From: DATARH01 sp963773625 | GTDB taxonomy: Bacteria > Pseudomonadota > Alphaproteobacteria > ATCC43930 > CGMCC-115725 | Reading direction: 5' to 3' | Length of the DNA stretch: 64,000 nt | Assembly (NCBI GenBank): GCA_963773625.1 | Contig: CAVZCJ010000013.1 | Coordinates: 272,380-336,379 of the forward strand | Shown: positions 53,301-62,442 of the stretch, one piece after another | How the letters are laid out: each line of letters starts with the position of its first letter | How positions within the stretch are numbered: position 1 is the stretch's first letter | Position numbers and translations under genes: made by a program | Notes under the pieces: generated by a model | Seen by the model: the letters and a program-made list of their open reading frames with translations, nothing else | Database searches by the model: none | Told to the model about the DNA's origin: nothing

Positions 53301-54398
53301 TCAATCGAAGGTCAGTACCGTCCGCGCCACCTCGCCGGCCTTCATCGCGCGGAAGGCTTCGTTGATGTCGGAGAGGCGGCCAGTTTTGGTCACCATCGCG
53401 TCGAGGTCGAGCCGGCCCTGCTTGTAGAAGTCGAGGTAGTGCGGGATGTCGATGCGGAAGCGGTTCGAGCCCATCCGCGAGGTCTGCACCTTGCATTCCG
53501 GGCGGATGGCCATCCACGGGAACTCGATCGTCGCGTCGGGCGGCAGCACGCCGACGATCGTCGCGGTGCCCCGGATCGCCAGGCTCTCGACCGCCTGGCG
53601 GCAAAGTTTCGCATTGCCGACCGCCTCGAAGGCGTGATCGACGCCGAGACCGCCGGTCAGCTCACGCACCGCCTTGACCGGGTCTCCATCGCTCGAATTG
53701 ATGAAATGCGTCGCGCCGACGCGCATCGCCATCTGGCGCTTTTGGCCGAACTGGTCGATGGCGATGATCTGGCGCGCCCCGCCGATCCGCGCGCCCTGGA
53801 CGATCGAGAGGCCGACCCCGCCGCAGCCATAGACCGCGACGGTCTGCCCGGCCTCGAGCCCGGCGCTGCGTAGCGCCGCGCCAACCCCGGTCAGTACGCC
53901 GCAGCCGACCAGCGCCGCCTTGTCGAGCGGGATATCGGGGTCGATGCGCACGATCGAGTTCTCGTGCAGCAACATCTTCTCGGCATAGGACGAGATGTTG
54001 ATGAACTGGCGCACCGGCTGGCCGCCGAGCGAGAGGCGCGGTTTGTCGCTGTCCTTGCGCGCGACGATGCTGTTGCTGCACACGTTCGGGTGGCCGCTGA
54101 GGCATTGCGGGCAGGTGCCGCAGAACCCGCTAAGGCAGGCGACAACATGGTCGCCGACGCGGACGGTGGTCACGTCCTTGCCGACCGCCTCGACGATGCC
54201 GGCGCCCTCGTGGCCCAGCACGATCGGCCGGTCGAGCGGCCAGCGGCCAACCCCGTCGACGACATGGAGGTCGCTGTGGCAGACGCCGGTCGCAACCGTG
54301 CGCACCAGCACCTCGCGGTCGCGCGGTTCGTCGAGGTCAATCTTCTCGATGGTCAGCGGCTCGTGCGGCTTCCTGAAGACCGCGGCCTCGATCTGCAT
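53301..54398 (-). CDS. Zinc-dependent alcohol dehydrogenase (MDR family)
   Basis: 365 residues. Catalytic zinc site Cys in GVCHSDLHVVDG, His in GHEGAGIVEAVG, and Cys in LVGCGVLTGVGAA; structural zinc lobe CGTCPQCLSGHPNVC; NAD loop VYGCGGVGLSIVQGA with an acidic residue in AIDQFGQK. The class III/aryl-alcohol-like subgroup fits best. Oxidises or reduces alcohol/aldehyde pairs with NAD; the substrate is not known. A possible partner for the SnoaL-like and thioesterase genes that start divergently at 54463. Confidence 0.9.
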   Translation of the reverse strand: MQIEAAVFRKPHEPLTIEKIDLDEPRDREVLVRTVATGVCHSDLHVVDGVGRWPLDRPIVLGHEGAGIVEAVGKDVTTVRVGDHVVACLSGFCGTCPQCLSGHPNVCSNSIVARKDSDKPRLSLGGQPVRQFINISSYAEKMLLHENSIVRIDPDIPLDKAALVGCGVLTGVGAALRSAGLEAGQTVAVYGCGGVGLSIVQGARIGGARQIIAIDQFGQKRQMAMRVGATHFINSSDGDPVKAVRELTGGLGVDHAFEAVGNAKLCRQAVESLAIRGTATIVGVLPPDATIEFPWMAIRPECKVQTSRMGSNRFRIDIPHYLDFYKQGRLDLDAMVTKTGRLSDINEAFRAMKAGEVARTVLTFD

Positions 54399-54462
54399 GG
54401 CTTCTCCTCCCGGTAATCGAGCGCATGCTACACTCCCCGCCGCCGACAGGGGAGGGTGTCAC

Positions 54463-54879
54463 ATGGCGAGCGCGCTTGAGGAAAAGGACGCGATCCGCGA
54501 GGTGCTGGCGCAGTATTGCTTCGCGCTCGACGACGGGCGGTTCGCCGATATGGCGGCGTGCTTCAGCGAGGACGGTACCTGGCACACCGCCTTCGGCAAG
54601 GCGACCGGGCGCAAGGCCATCGCCGAGTTCGCCGCCGGCCTGCGCGCGCACCGACCCGGCCCGACGCCGCGCGCAATTCATCACGTCACCAACATCGTCA
54701 TCGCGCTCGACGGCGACAGCGCGAAGGTGCGCTCGAACTGGACGACGGTGCAGAACTCGCCAGAAGGCCCGAAGATCGGCTCGGGCGGCGCCTATGACGA
54801 CGAGATGGTCAAGCTCGGCGGGCGCTGGTTCTTCCGCTACCGCACGATCGATCGCTATATCCGGCCGGACAGCGAATAG
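54463..54879 (+). CDS. SnoaL-like (NTF2 fold) protein
   Basis: 138 residues from ATG 54463 behind GGGGAGGGTGTCAC. Structure of the SnoaL_4 group: EEKDAIREVLAQYCFALDDGRFADMAACFSEDGTW, GRKAIAEFAAG, RAIHHVTNIVIALDGDSAKVRSNW and KLGGRWFFRYRTIDRYI. The Tyr/Asp near residue 20-25 and the paired His match the aromatic-hydratase and ketosteroid-isomerase-like pocket. The substrate is unknown. Followed 8 bp later by a thioesterase-like gene. Confidence 0.85.
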   Translation: MASALEEKDAIREVLAQYCFALDDGRFADMAACFSEDGTWHTAFGKATGRKAIAEFAAGLRAHRPGPTPRAIHHVTNIVIALDGDSAKVRSNWTTVQNSPEGPKIGSGGAYDDEMVKLGGRWFFRYRTIDRYIRPDSE

Positions 54880-54887
54880 CCGGCCGC

Positions 54888-55712
54888 ATGAAACCCTGGA
54901 TCGAGACCTATCGCGGCGCGGTGTCGCCGTGGGAAACCGACGTCACCGAGCATTTCACCGTCGCCTATTATTTCGACCGCATCGCCATGGCCGAGACGTC
55001 GCTCGCGGCGGAGCTCGGGCTTTTCGAGACCCTGCGCAAGGGTGGCTTCGTCCGGCGCTATGACGTGCGCTACGCCCGCGAGCTCCGCGCCGGCGCCGCG
55101 TTTCACGTCGAAAGCGCGGCGATCGGCGGCGACGGCGCGGTGCGGCTCGGACATCGGTTTGTCAACTCGGTCAGCGGCGAAGCGATCACCTGGTTCGACG
55201 TGCACTGGGACGGGGTGACGGCGAGGCTTCCCGCCGATCGGATCGCCGCCTGGGACGGGCCCGAATTCGAGACCCGTGCCGATCCCACCGATCTCTCCCG
55301 GCTGATCCCAAGCTCGGTCGGCCGGGTCCAGCCGGGCGATCTCGACGAATTCGGCCGCATGGGCATATGCGGCTTCATCCATAAATTCACCGACGCGTCG
55401 GTGCAGATCGGCGCCGCAATCGGTCTCACCGCGGACTACATCAAGACTGGCCGCCGCGGGTTTTCGACCTTCGAGTTTCGTCTGCGCATCGGCGGATCGC
55501 TCGGTCTCGGCGACGTCTACCGGACGCGTACCGGCATCGCCCATCTCGGCAATTCGTCGCTGCGCCTGCTGCACGTGCTGAGCGACGGCGACGGGCGGGA
55601 GGTCGCGCGGCTCGGACAGTTCGGGGTGACACTCGACCTCGACACGCGGCGGCCGGCGGCGCTCGCGCCCGAGCTGCGCGAGCGGGCGCTGAAGCTGGTG
55701 GTGCCGACCTAA
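54888..55712 (+). CDS. Acyl-CoA thioesterase-like double hotdog protein
   Basis: 274 residues with two hotdog halves: residues 1-135 (VSPWETDVTEHFTVAYYFDRIAMAETSLAAELGL ... GAAFHVESAAIGGDG) and about 150-265 (GDLDEFGRMGICGFIHKFTDASVQIGAAIGL ... GDVYRTRTGIAHLGNSS). The 'D.TEH.TVAYYFD' and 'D.D.FGR.....FIHKF' starts are characteristic of thioesterase/4HBT-type folds. It may release acids from CoA or ACP. The stop overlaps that of the convergent transporter (CTAA). Confidence 0.75.
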   Translation: MKPWIETYRGAVSPWETDVTEHFTVAYYFDRIAMAETSLAAELGLFETLRKGGFVRRYDVRYARELRAGAAFHVESAAIGGDGAVRLGHRFVNSVSGEAITWFDVHWDGVTARLPADRIAAWDGPEFETRADPTDLSRLIPSSVGRVQPGDLDEFGRMGICGFIHKFTDASVQIGAAIGLTADYIKTGRRGFSTFEFRLRIGGSLGLGDVYRTRTGIAHLGNSSLRLLHVLSDGDGREVARLGQFGVTLDLDTRRPAALAPELRERALKLVVPT

Positions 55713-56947
55713 ACCAGCATCCCGACCACTGCGCCCGACATGCAGCCGGCCATCGTGCCGGAGAGGATCGAGCGCAAGCCGAGCGCGACGATCTCGCCGC
55801 GCCGTTCCGGCACCATCGCACCCATCCCGCCGATGAGGATGCCGAGACTGCCGAAATTGGCGAAGCCGCACATCGCGTAGGTCATCACGAGACGCGAATG
55901 CTCGCTGAGGTCGCTCGCCGGGACCTTGGCGAGATCGACATAGGCGATGAATTCGTTGAGCACGACCTTGGTGCCCATCAGCTGCGCGGCGGTGGCAATT
56001 TCGCCCGCCGGTATGCCGATCAGCCACATCACCGGGCGAAAGGCATAGCCGATCAGGCGCTGCAGGGTGAGCGGCTCGCCGGCCAGGTTAGGCAACAACC
56101 CCAACACAGCGTTCACCAGGCTGACCAGCGCGACCAGCACGACGAGCATCGCGATGATGTTGGCGAGGAAGACGATGCCATCGCGGGTGCCCTTGGCGAC
56201 CGCGTCCATCGTGCTGACCGGCGGGTCGGCAAGGGTCAGCTCGGCGGTCGGCGACGGGTCGGGATGGAACGGCACCATCAGCGCGGCCAATGCCAGCGCC
56301 GCCGGCGTGCTGATCACCGCGGCGACGAGGACGTGACCGAGCGCATCGGGGATCACCGGCCCCAAGATCGCGGCGTAGAGCACCATCACCGTGCCGGCGA
56401 TCCCGGCCATGCCGCAGCTCATCAGCGCGAACAATTCGCCCCGCTCGAGGCTCAACAGATACGGCCGGATCAAAAGCGGCGCTTCGATATGGCCGACAAA
56501 GATATGCACCGCCGCGCCGAGGCCGAGCGGTCCGCCGATCCCGACCGACCGGCGCAGCACCCAGGCGAAGCCCTGCACGATCCGCTGCAACACGCCCCAA
56601 TAGAACAGCACCGTCGCCAGCGCGCTGATCACCAGCACCAGGGGCAGCGCGCGGAAGGCGAAGATGAAGCTCGCCCCGGGATGAGTCTCGGTGAAGGGCA
56701 GGGCGCCACCGCCGAGATAGCCGAAGACAAACCCGGTGCCGGCGTCGGTTGCGTTCTGGAGCGCCTGAACGCCGTCATTGAGCAAGAGGAAGGCCTTGGA
56801 GGCGGGCGGGAATTTGAGTAGCACTACCGCGACGGCGACCTGCAGAAGCACCCCGGCGACAACGACGCGAATGGGCACGCGAAACCGGTCCTCGCTGATC
56901 GCCCACGCAATCAGCAGCAATACCGCGATCCCCAACAACCCCCGCAT
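55709..56947 (-). CDS. Concentrative nucleoside transporter (NupC family)
   Basis: 412 residues from ATG 56947. About ten hydrophobic helices with family signatures: GTGFVFGYLGGG, FIFAFRALPLVLVISALATVLFYWGVLQRIV, FVGHIEAPLLIRPYL, ELFALMSCGMAGIAGTVMVLYAAIL, GTKVVLNEFIAYVDLA and YAMCGFANFGSLGILIGGMGAMVP. CNT proteins import nucleosides with H+ or Na+. Stands alone; no nucleoside catabolic gene is adjacent. Confidence 0.93.
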   Translation of the reverse strand: MRGLLGIAVLLLIAWAISEDRFRVPIRVVVAGVLLQVAVAVVLLKFPPASKAFLLLNDGVQALQNATDAGTGFVFGYLGGGALPFTETHPGASFIFAFRALPLVLVISALATVLFYWGVLQRIVQGFAWVLRRSVGIGGPLGLGAAVHIFVGHIEAPLLIRPYLLSLERGELFALMSCGMAGIAGTVMVLYAAILGPVIPDALGHVLVAAVISTPAALALAALMVPFHPDPSPTAELTLADPPVSTMDAVAKGTRDGIVFLANIIAMLVVLVALVSLVNAVLGLLPNLAGEPLTLQRLIGYAFRPVMWLIGIPAGEIATAAQLMGTKVVLNEFIAYVDLAKVPASDLSEHSRLVMTYAMCGFANFGSLGILIGGMGAMVPERRGEIVALGLRSILSGTMAGCMSGAVVGMLV

Positions 56948-57080
56948 TTGTCCGCCTCGCCGGGCCGCCCCCACTCACTTCATGTCATCGCGGACGCTCC
57001 GACGCAATCGCCGGTGGGATAGGGGCGTAGCGGATACGCGCGGTGTTCCCTAAGCTGACGCAAAACGGGGAGGGTTGCCG

Positions 57081-57935
57081 ATGAACAACGGCATCGCGGG
57101 GATGGACCACGTCATCGTCGGCGTCCGCAACCTTGAACGTGCCCGACTTGGCTGGATGCGGCTCGGTTTTACCTTGACCCCGCGCGGCCGCCATATCGGC
57201 CAGGGCACCGCGAATTACTGCATCATGTTTCGGCGCGACTACATCGAGCTCTTGGGCTTTGTCGAGCGCGACGAATACGGCCATCGGCTCGAAGCGTTCC
57301 TCGCCCAGCGCGAGGGGCCGATGTCGGTGGCGTTCGCTCCGGTGCGCAATGCCGGCGCGACCCGCGAGGCGCTGCTTGGGCTCGGGCTGCATCCGAGCGA
57401 GCCGCGCGCGCTGGGTCGAGCGCTCGAACTGCCGGAAGGCGCGGTCGTGCCTCGCTTCACGCTGCTGACTTTGCCGCCCGAGGAAACGCCGTCACTCGAT
57501 TGCTTTGTCTGCGGCCATCTAACCCCCGATCTGGTGCGGCGGCCGAGCTGGCTGTCGCACTCCAACGGCGTCTCGGCGATCAAGAGCGTCACCCTGCTGG
57601 TCGAAAGTCCGGCGGCGCTGAAACCCAGCTACGCTCGGCTTGCCGGAGCCGAACAGGTGAATGCCGGTCCCGGTCTCCTTGCAGTCAAGCTCGGCCGGCA
57701 CCGGCTGACCTTCGCCACGCCGGCAAAGTTCCGAACGATGCATCCGGGGATCGAGATTCCCGCCGATCTGCTGATGCCGGGTATCGTCGCGCTCGAGTTC
57801 GCGGTCAGGAGTCGCAAGCGCACCGCAGCCTATCTTCGGAAGGAGGGGGTGGTTTTCGACGAGCTGCCCGACGGCCGTCTCGCGGTCGCGCCGGGCGAGG
57901 CCAATGGCGCAATCATTATCTTTGCCGATGTCTAA
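57081..57935 (+). CDS. VOC-superfamily glyoxalase-like protein
   Basis: 284 residues from ATG 57081 behind GGGGAGGGTTGCCG. N-terminal Glyoxalase_3-like segment (GMDHVIVGVRNLERARLGWMRLGFTLTPRGRHIGQGTANYCIMF, YIELLGFVER) with metal His in 'GMDHVIVGV', then a second, more diverged half (SNGVSAIKSVTLLVESPAALKPSY ... VALEFAVRS). The two-domain layout resembles the Glyoxalase-like PF13468 family. Enzymatic role unknown. Divergent from the nucleoside transporter, with 133 bp between them. Confidence 0.82.
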   Translation: MNNGIAGMDHVIVGVRNLERARLGWMRLGFTLTPRGRHIGQGTANYCIMFRRDYIELLGFVERDEYGHRLEAFLAQREGPMSVAFAPVRNAGATREALLGLGLHPSEPRALGRALELPEGAVVPRFTLLTLPPEETPSLDCFVCGHLTPDLVRRPSWLSHSNGVSAIKSVTLLVESPAALKPSYARLAGAEQVNAGPGLLAVKLGRHRLTFATPAKFRTMHPGIEIPADLLMPGIVALEFAVRSRKRTAAYLRKEGVVFDELPDGRLAVAPGEANGAIIIFADV

Positions 57936-57944
57936 CGCGCCGCC

Positions 57945-59036
57945 TCACACGTTGAAGCGGAAATGCATGATGTCGCCGTCTTGCACGACATATTCGGCGC
58001 CCTCGAGACGCATCTTGCCGGCGTCCTTGGCGCCCTGCTCGCCGCCGCAGGCGACGAAATCGCCGTAGGAGATCGTCTCGGCGCGGATGAAGCCCTTCTC
58101 GAAATCAGTGTGAATCACCCCGGCGGCCTGTGGCGCCTTGCTACCGTTGGGAACGGTCCAGGCGCGCGCCTCCTTGGGGCCGACCGTGAGGAACGTCACC
58201 AGGTCCAACAGCCGGTAACCGGCCTTGATGATTCGGGTGAGACCGGGTTCGTCGAGCCCCAGCGCGGCGAGGTAGTCGCGTCGTTCATTGTCGTCGCCGA
58301 GCTGCATCAGCTCAGCCTCGATCGCCGCCGAAATGACGACGGTGCCTGCACCCTGCGCCGCCGCGAATTCAGCAACGCGGCGGCTCTCGGCGTTGCCGCC
58401 GGCGGCGTCCGCCTCGTCGACATTGGCGATGTAAAGCACGGGCTTGGCGCTCAACAGCTGGAGCGGCCGCAGCTCAGCTTGCGGGATGCCGGCGGCGCGC
58501 GCCGGCTTGCCGTCACGCAAGCCGGCGAGCAGCGGCTCGCCGATCCGCAGCAGCTCCTTGGCCTCCCTGTCGCCGCCACGGGCGCGCTTTTCGGCGGTGG
58601 CGACGCGGCGCTCCAGGCTGTCGAGATCGGCCAGCATCAGCTCGGTCTCGACCACCTCGGCGTCGCGCACCGGGTCGACCGAGCCCTCGACATGGACGAC
58701 ATTCTCGTCGCCGAAGCAGCGCAGCACATGCGCGATCGCGTCAACCTCACGGATATGGCCAAGGAACTGGTTGCCGAGCCCCTGCCCCTGCGAAGCGCCG
58801 CGCACGAGGCCCGCGATGTCGACGAATTCCAGCTGGGTGTGGACGATCTTCGCCGACTTGCCGAGTCGGGCGCAGATTTCGAGGCGTTCGTCGGGCACCG
58901 CCACTCGCCCCACGTTGGGCTCGATCGTGCAGAACGGATAGTTTGCCGCCTCGGCCGCCTGAGTTGCCGTCAGCGCGTTAAACAGGGTCGATTTGCCGAC
59001 ATTGGGTAGCCCGACAATGCCACAGGAAAAGCCCAT
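57945..59036 (-). CDS. ychF: Redox-regulated ATPase YchF (Obg-like)
   Basis: P-loop ATPase of the Obg family that binds ribosomes and modulates oxidative-stress responses. 363 residues. Walker A GLPNVGKSTLFNAL, switch region EPNVGRVAVPDERL, FVDIAGLVRGASQGQGLGNQFLGHIREVDA, an inserted coiled coil, NVDE in place of NKxD as expected for ATP preference, and a C-terminal TGS domain (WTVPNGSKAPQAAGVIHTDFEKGFIRAE). The ATG follows directly on the pth stop (TAAATG). Confidence 0.97.
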   Translation of the reverse strand: MGFSCGIVGLPNVGKSTLFNALTATQAAEAANYPFCTIEPNVGRVAVPDERLEICARLGKSAKIVHTQLEFVDIAGLVRGASQGQGLGNQFLGHIREVDAIAHVLRCFGDENVVHVEGSVDPVRDAEVVETELMLADLDSLERRVATAEKRARGGDREAKELLRIGEPLLAGLRDGKPARAAGIPQAELRPLQLLSAKPVLYIANVDEADAAGGNAESRRVAEFAAAQGAGTVVISAAIEAELMQLGDDNERRDYLAALGLDEPGLTRIIKAGYRLLDLVTFLTVGPKEARAWTVPNGSKAPQAAGVIHTDFEKGFIRAETISYGDFVACGGEQGAKDAGKMRLEGAEYVVQDGDIMHFRFNV

Positions 59037-59645
59037 TTACGGGGTTGCCTCGTCATCGGGCCGGGGCGGCTCTGGAGGAGAAAAGCGCCGCGCCACCTCG
59101 CTCATGAAGGCCGGTGCGTCGCCGGCGAGCAGCAAGGCGATCGTCTCGGCGACCGCGTCGAGCAGCGGCCCGACCCATCCCTTGATCTCCTCAGTCGGGA
59201 AATTCTGCAGCACGTAAGGCTGCACCAGCTCCTTGACGCCGGGGTGGCCGACGCCGATCCGCACCCGCCAGTAGTCGGGGCCCAAGAGAGCGTCGATCGA
59301 GCGCAGCCCATTATGTCCGGCGCTGCCGCCGCCCTGCTTGACCCGCAGCTTTGCGGGCCGCAGGTCGATTTCGTCGTGGATAACGACGATCTCGCCCGGC
59401 GGGATTTTGTAAAAGCTCGCCGCCGCTAGCACCGCCTCGCCGGAATCGTTCATAAAGGTTTGCGGCTTCAGCAGCAGCCGTTTCTCGCCTCCGATCGACC
59501 CTTCCGACAATTCACCCTTGAAGCGGTCGCGGAATGCCGGAAAGCCGTGCCTGCGGGCGATCGCATCGACCGCGACAAAGCCAACATTGTGCCGGTTTTT
59601 GGCGAAGCGCAGCCCCGGATTGCCCAAACCGACGACGAGGCGCAT
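59037..59645 (-). CDS. pth: Peptidyl-tRNA hydrolase
   Basis: Releases tRNA from prematurely dropped peptidyl-tRNA. 202 residues. MRLVVGLGNPGLRFAKNRHNVGFVAVDAIA with catalytic His19, LLLKPQTFMNDSGEAV, VIHDEIDLRPAKLRVKQGGGSAGHNGLRSID and VRIGVGHP. C-terminal tail is Pro-rich. Third gene of the run prs-rplY-pth-ychF, with 17 bp to rplY upstream and no gap to ychF downstream. Confidence 0.96.
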   Translation of the reverse strand: MRLVVGLGNPGLRFAKNRHNVGFVAVDAIARRHGFPAFRDRFKGELSEGSIGGEKRLLLKPQTFMNDSGEAVLAAASFYKIPPGEIVVIHDEIDLRPAKLRVKQGGGSAGHNGLRSIDALLGPDYWRVRIGVGHPGVKELVQPYVLQNFPTEEIKGWVGPLLDAVAETIALLLAGDAPAFMSEVARRFSPPEPPRPDDEATP

Positions 59646-59662
59646 CGACGCGGCGGGCTGCC

Positions 59663-60373
59663 TTAGGTTTCCTCGCCAGCTGCCGCCGGAGTCGTGGCCG
59701 GCGCGCCGGCCGGCGGAACTTCGGCGCCCTCCTCGCCTTCCGCGAGCGTCGGGGCGGCAGCCGCGGCCGCTGCTGCCGCCGCTGCTGCGAGCGCCTCCTC
59801 GCGGACCGCCGACGAGGCGGCGACGGTGGCGACCGTCGAATCGCGCGAGGACAACACCGGACGCACGCCCGCGGGCATTTCCATCGCCTCGATATGGATG
59901 CTGTCGCCGATCTCCATGCCGGCAAGGTCGACGGTGAGCCGGTCGGGGATGGCGTCGACCGAGCAGGCGACGTCGATAGTATGGCGGATGATGTTGAGGA
60001 TGCCGCCGCGGCGCAGCCCAGGTGCGCCATCCTGGTTGATGAAGCCGACCGGCACGCTGACCGTGACCTGGGCGCCGGGCGCGACGCGCATGAAATCGAC
60101 ATGAAGCGCCGTATCGCTGATCGGGTGGTGCTGGACCTCCCGGGCCAGGGTGCGATGCACTGTCCCGCCGACAGCGACGTCGACGATCGTCGCGAAGAAC
60201 CCGGCGTGGTTGATCGCGCGCGCCAGGGCGCGCGGTTCGAGGGTGATCTGCACCGGCGCGTCGCTACCACCGTAGATGATGCCGGGAACGCGGCCGCTGC
60301 GGCGTGCCGCCCGGGCCGCGCCCTTGCCGGCGCGCTCGCGCGGCTCGGCAGTGAGGCTGATGATCTCGGGCAT
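59663..60373 (-). CDS. rplY: 50S ribosomal protein L25 / general stress protein Ctc
   Basis: Binds 5S rRNA in the large subunit. 236 residues, long (Ctc/TL5) form. N-terminal L25 domain (LTAEPRERAGKGAARAARRSGRVPGIIYGG, RALARAINHAGFF, HPISDTALHVDFMRV), C-terminal beta domain (VPVGFINQDGAPGLRRGGILNIIRHTIDVAC), then an Ala-rich tail with an 11-Ala run and acidic end (AEGEEGAEVPP). The ribosome site GGAGTAAGTAGCT lies just after the prs terminator. Confidence 0.96.
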   Translation of the reverse strand: MPEIISLTAEPRERAGKGAARAARRSGRVPGIIYGGSDAPVQITLEPRALARAINHAGFFATIVDVAVGGTVHRTLAREVQHHPISDTALHVDFMRVAPGAQVTVSVPVGFINQDGAPGLRRGGILNIIRHTIDVACSVDAIPDRLTVDLAGMEIGDSIHIEAMEMPAGVRPVLSSRDSTVATVAASSAVREEALAAAAAAAAAAAAPTLAEGEEGAEVPPAGAPATTPAAAGEET

Positions 60374-60398
60374 AGCTACTTACTCCAATCCTTCATTG

Positions 60399-60423
60399 AA
60401 AAACGGGCGGCGGGCCGCCCGTT
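60399..60423 (-). terminator. Rho-independent terminator of prs
   Basis: On the minus strand AACGGGCGG (60423-60415) and CCGCCCGTT (60410-60402) form a perfect 9-bp stem around CCCG, followed by a run of T at 60403-60399. It sits 24 bp after the conserved prs stop and ahead of the rplY ribosome site. Confidence 0.85.
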
Positions 60424-60446
60424 CTCGCATGCGCGCGAATATAATC

Positions 60447-61380
60447 TCAGTTGAACAGAACTCGAAACCGATCTTTCTTCGCTGATCCGCAAGATCGCCT
60501 CGGCCATCAGCGGCGCGATCGTCAGCTGCCTGATGTTGCGCGACAGCCGCACCGCCTCTGTGGCGACGATGCTGTCGGTCAGGACCAGCTTCTCGATCGG
60601 CGAGGCCGACACCCGAGCCACCGCCCCGCCCGACAACACGCCATGCGTGGCATAGGCGTAAACGGCTTTGGCGCCGGTGTCGATCAGCGCCTGCGCGGCG
60701 TTGCACAGCGTGCCGGCGCTGTCGACGATGTCATCGACGAGGATGCAGTGGCGCCCGTCGACATCGCCGATGATGTTCATCACCTCGGAGTGGCCGGCGC
60801 GCTCGCGCCGCTTGTCGATGATCGCCAGATCGGCGTCGAGCCGTCGAGCGATGTCGCGCGCCCGTAAAACGCCACCGACATCGGGCGACACGATCACCAG
60901 CTCCTGCTTGGCGAGAGTTTCCCGGATGTCCTTCACCAGCACGGGCGAGGCCCAGAGATTGTCAACCGGAATGTCGAAGAAACCCTGGATTTGCGGAGCA
61001 TGAAGGTCGAGGGTCAAGACCCGGTCGGCGCCGGCGGCGGTGATCAGGTTGGCGACAAGCTTTGCCGAAATCGGCGAGCGCGACGAAGTTTTCCGGTCCT
61101 GCCTGGCATAGCCGTAATAGGGAATGACTGCGGTGACGCGCCGCGCCGAAGCGCGCTTCAGTGCGTCAAGCGTGACGAGAAGTTCCATCAGATTGTCGTT
61201 GGCCGGGTAGGAGGTCGGCTGGATCACGAAAATATCCTCGCCGCGGACGTTCTCCTGGATTTCGACGAAGACCTCCATGTCCGAGAAGCGGCGCACGCTC
61301 GCCTGCGTCAGCGGCAGCTTGAGATAGGCCGAAACCGCCTCGGCGAGCGGCCGATTGGCGTTGCAGGTCAGGATTTTCAT
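60447..61380 (-). CDS. prs: Ribose-phosphate pyrophosphokinase, frameshifted near its stop
   Basis: Makes PRPP from ribose 5-phosphate and ATP. About 310 residues, start ATG 61380. Motifs: FSDMEVFVEIQENVRGEDIFVIQPTSYPANDNLMELL, YYGYARQDRKTSSRSPISAKLVANL, VDNLWASPVL, VSPDVGGVLRARDIARRL, DVDGRHCILVDDIVDSAGTL (PRPP loop). The family ends ...ISEERSVSSLFN; here one extra T near 60459 (AGT-T-CTG) makes the frame miss TGA 60447-60449 and read on to 60376 through the terminator. The extra 24 residues are therefore artefactual. Confidence 0.95.
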
Positions 61381-61725
61381 TGGCGCCGGTCGCGAGCGTT
61401 GCCCTGGGCCGGGTCCCACGGCTTCACGCTCATTGAATTGTAATAAACCGGCCGCGGCGAAGCAATCGACAGGGTTTGCGAAAGACTGAGGCAATTGCCG
61501 AAAAACGCAGCGCCATCGATATCGGGCGGTGCTGAAATCGTGCGAGAAGCGCAAGCCCACTCGTGGCATGGTTCTTGTAGCGAGTTGTCGCAGGTCCGGG
61601 CCGTCGGTGCGACGGTCGATCCGGGCCGGGATCGCCGGATCGCCACCGGACCTCATTCCCGGACCAGCTTCCGCCCTTGCGCCTGTTTATGGTGCGCGCC
61701 GCCGGCCCGGGCTAAGGTCGCGCCG
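61381..61725. other. 345-bp divergent intergenic region
   Basis: Lies between prs (leftward) and the DUF1194 gene (rightward) and must contain both promoters. Frames open here but none has coding character. I see the AT-rich TTTATTACAATTC (minus strand) just upstream of prs as a possible -10 region, without a convincing -35, and no clear operator. Confidence 0.4.
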
Positions 61726-62442
61726 ATGCGGATCGCGCTCACCCTGACCTACTGCGCCGCCGCGGCTCTTGCCAGCGTGACCGCCGCTACGGCCGCGGAC
61801 TTGGCGCTGGTGCTGGCCGTTGATGTGTCGGAGAGCGTTTCGGCGGACCGGTACCTGCTTCAGCACGACGGGATCGCTCGCGCCTTCGAAAATCCGCAAC
61901 TGATTCAGGCTATTGGCAATGCGCCAGGCGGGATCGAGGTGCTGCTACTCGAGTGGTCGGACCCGGATAAGATCGCCATCACGATCGGCTGGACCCGGGT
62001 CGCCAACCGCTCCAGCGCCGCTGCCTTCGCCGCCGCGGTGCGCGCGACCACCCGCACCTCGCACGGGCTCACAGCGATTGGCGCGGCAATGCGAGCCGGG
62101 GCCGCCGCGTTCGACCATATGCCGGAACCGGCGGCGCATAAGGTGATCGACGTCTCCGGCGACGGTATGGCCAATTTCGGCCCGTCGCCGGCGCATGTGC
62201 GCGACGAGCTGGTAGCACAGGGGATCACGATAAACGGACTGGCGATCCTGACCGAAGAGCCGTGGCTGGCCGAGTACTACGCCAGCAACGTGATCGGCGG
62301 TGCATCGAGCTTCTGCCTTGTGGCCGAAAACATGGACACCTTCGCCGAGGCGATGCTTCGGAAGCTGGTTCAGGAGCTAGCCGGGGCACCGCCGCGTTAC
62401 GCCGAACGGGGCAGAGTCCCCAGCCCAGCCCTCCCCCGCTAG
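61726..62442 (+). CDS. DUF1194 (VWA-like) secreted protein
   Basis: 238 residues from ATG 61726. Signal peptide (MRIALTLTYCAAAALASVTAATA), then a von Willebrand A-like fold: DLALVLAVDVSESVSADRYLLQHDGIA with a MIDAS-like DxSxS, EVLLLEWSDPDKIAITIGWTRV, SHGLTAIGAAMRAGAAAF, KVIDVSGDGMANFG, GITINGLAI. DUF1194 proteins are uncharacterised, probably metal-dependent binders in the periplasm. The last ten or so codons (RVPSPALPR) come from a GC palindrome that looks like an inserted repeat, so the original stop may have lain upstream. Confidence 0.85.
   Translation: MRIALTLTYCAAAALASVTAATAADLALVLAVDVSESVSADRYLLQHDGIARAFENPQLIQAIGNAPGGIEVLLLEWSDPDKIAITIGWTRVANRSSAAAFAAAVRATTRTSHGLTAIGAAMRAGAAAFDHMPEPAAHKVIDVSGDGMANFGPSPAHVRDELVAQGITINGLAILTEEPWLAEYYASNVIGGASSFCLVAENMDTFAEAMLRKLVQELAGAPPRYAERGRVPSPALPR

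Noticed and set aside
61495..61725. Upstream extension of the DUF1194 gene
   Set aside because: The 77 extra residues have no signal-peptide or domain character, while the ATG at 61726 begins a proper signal peptide.
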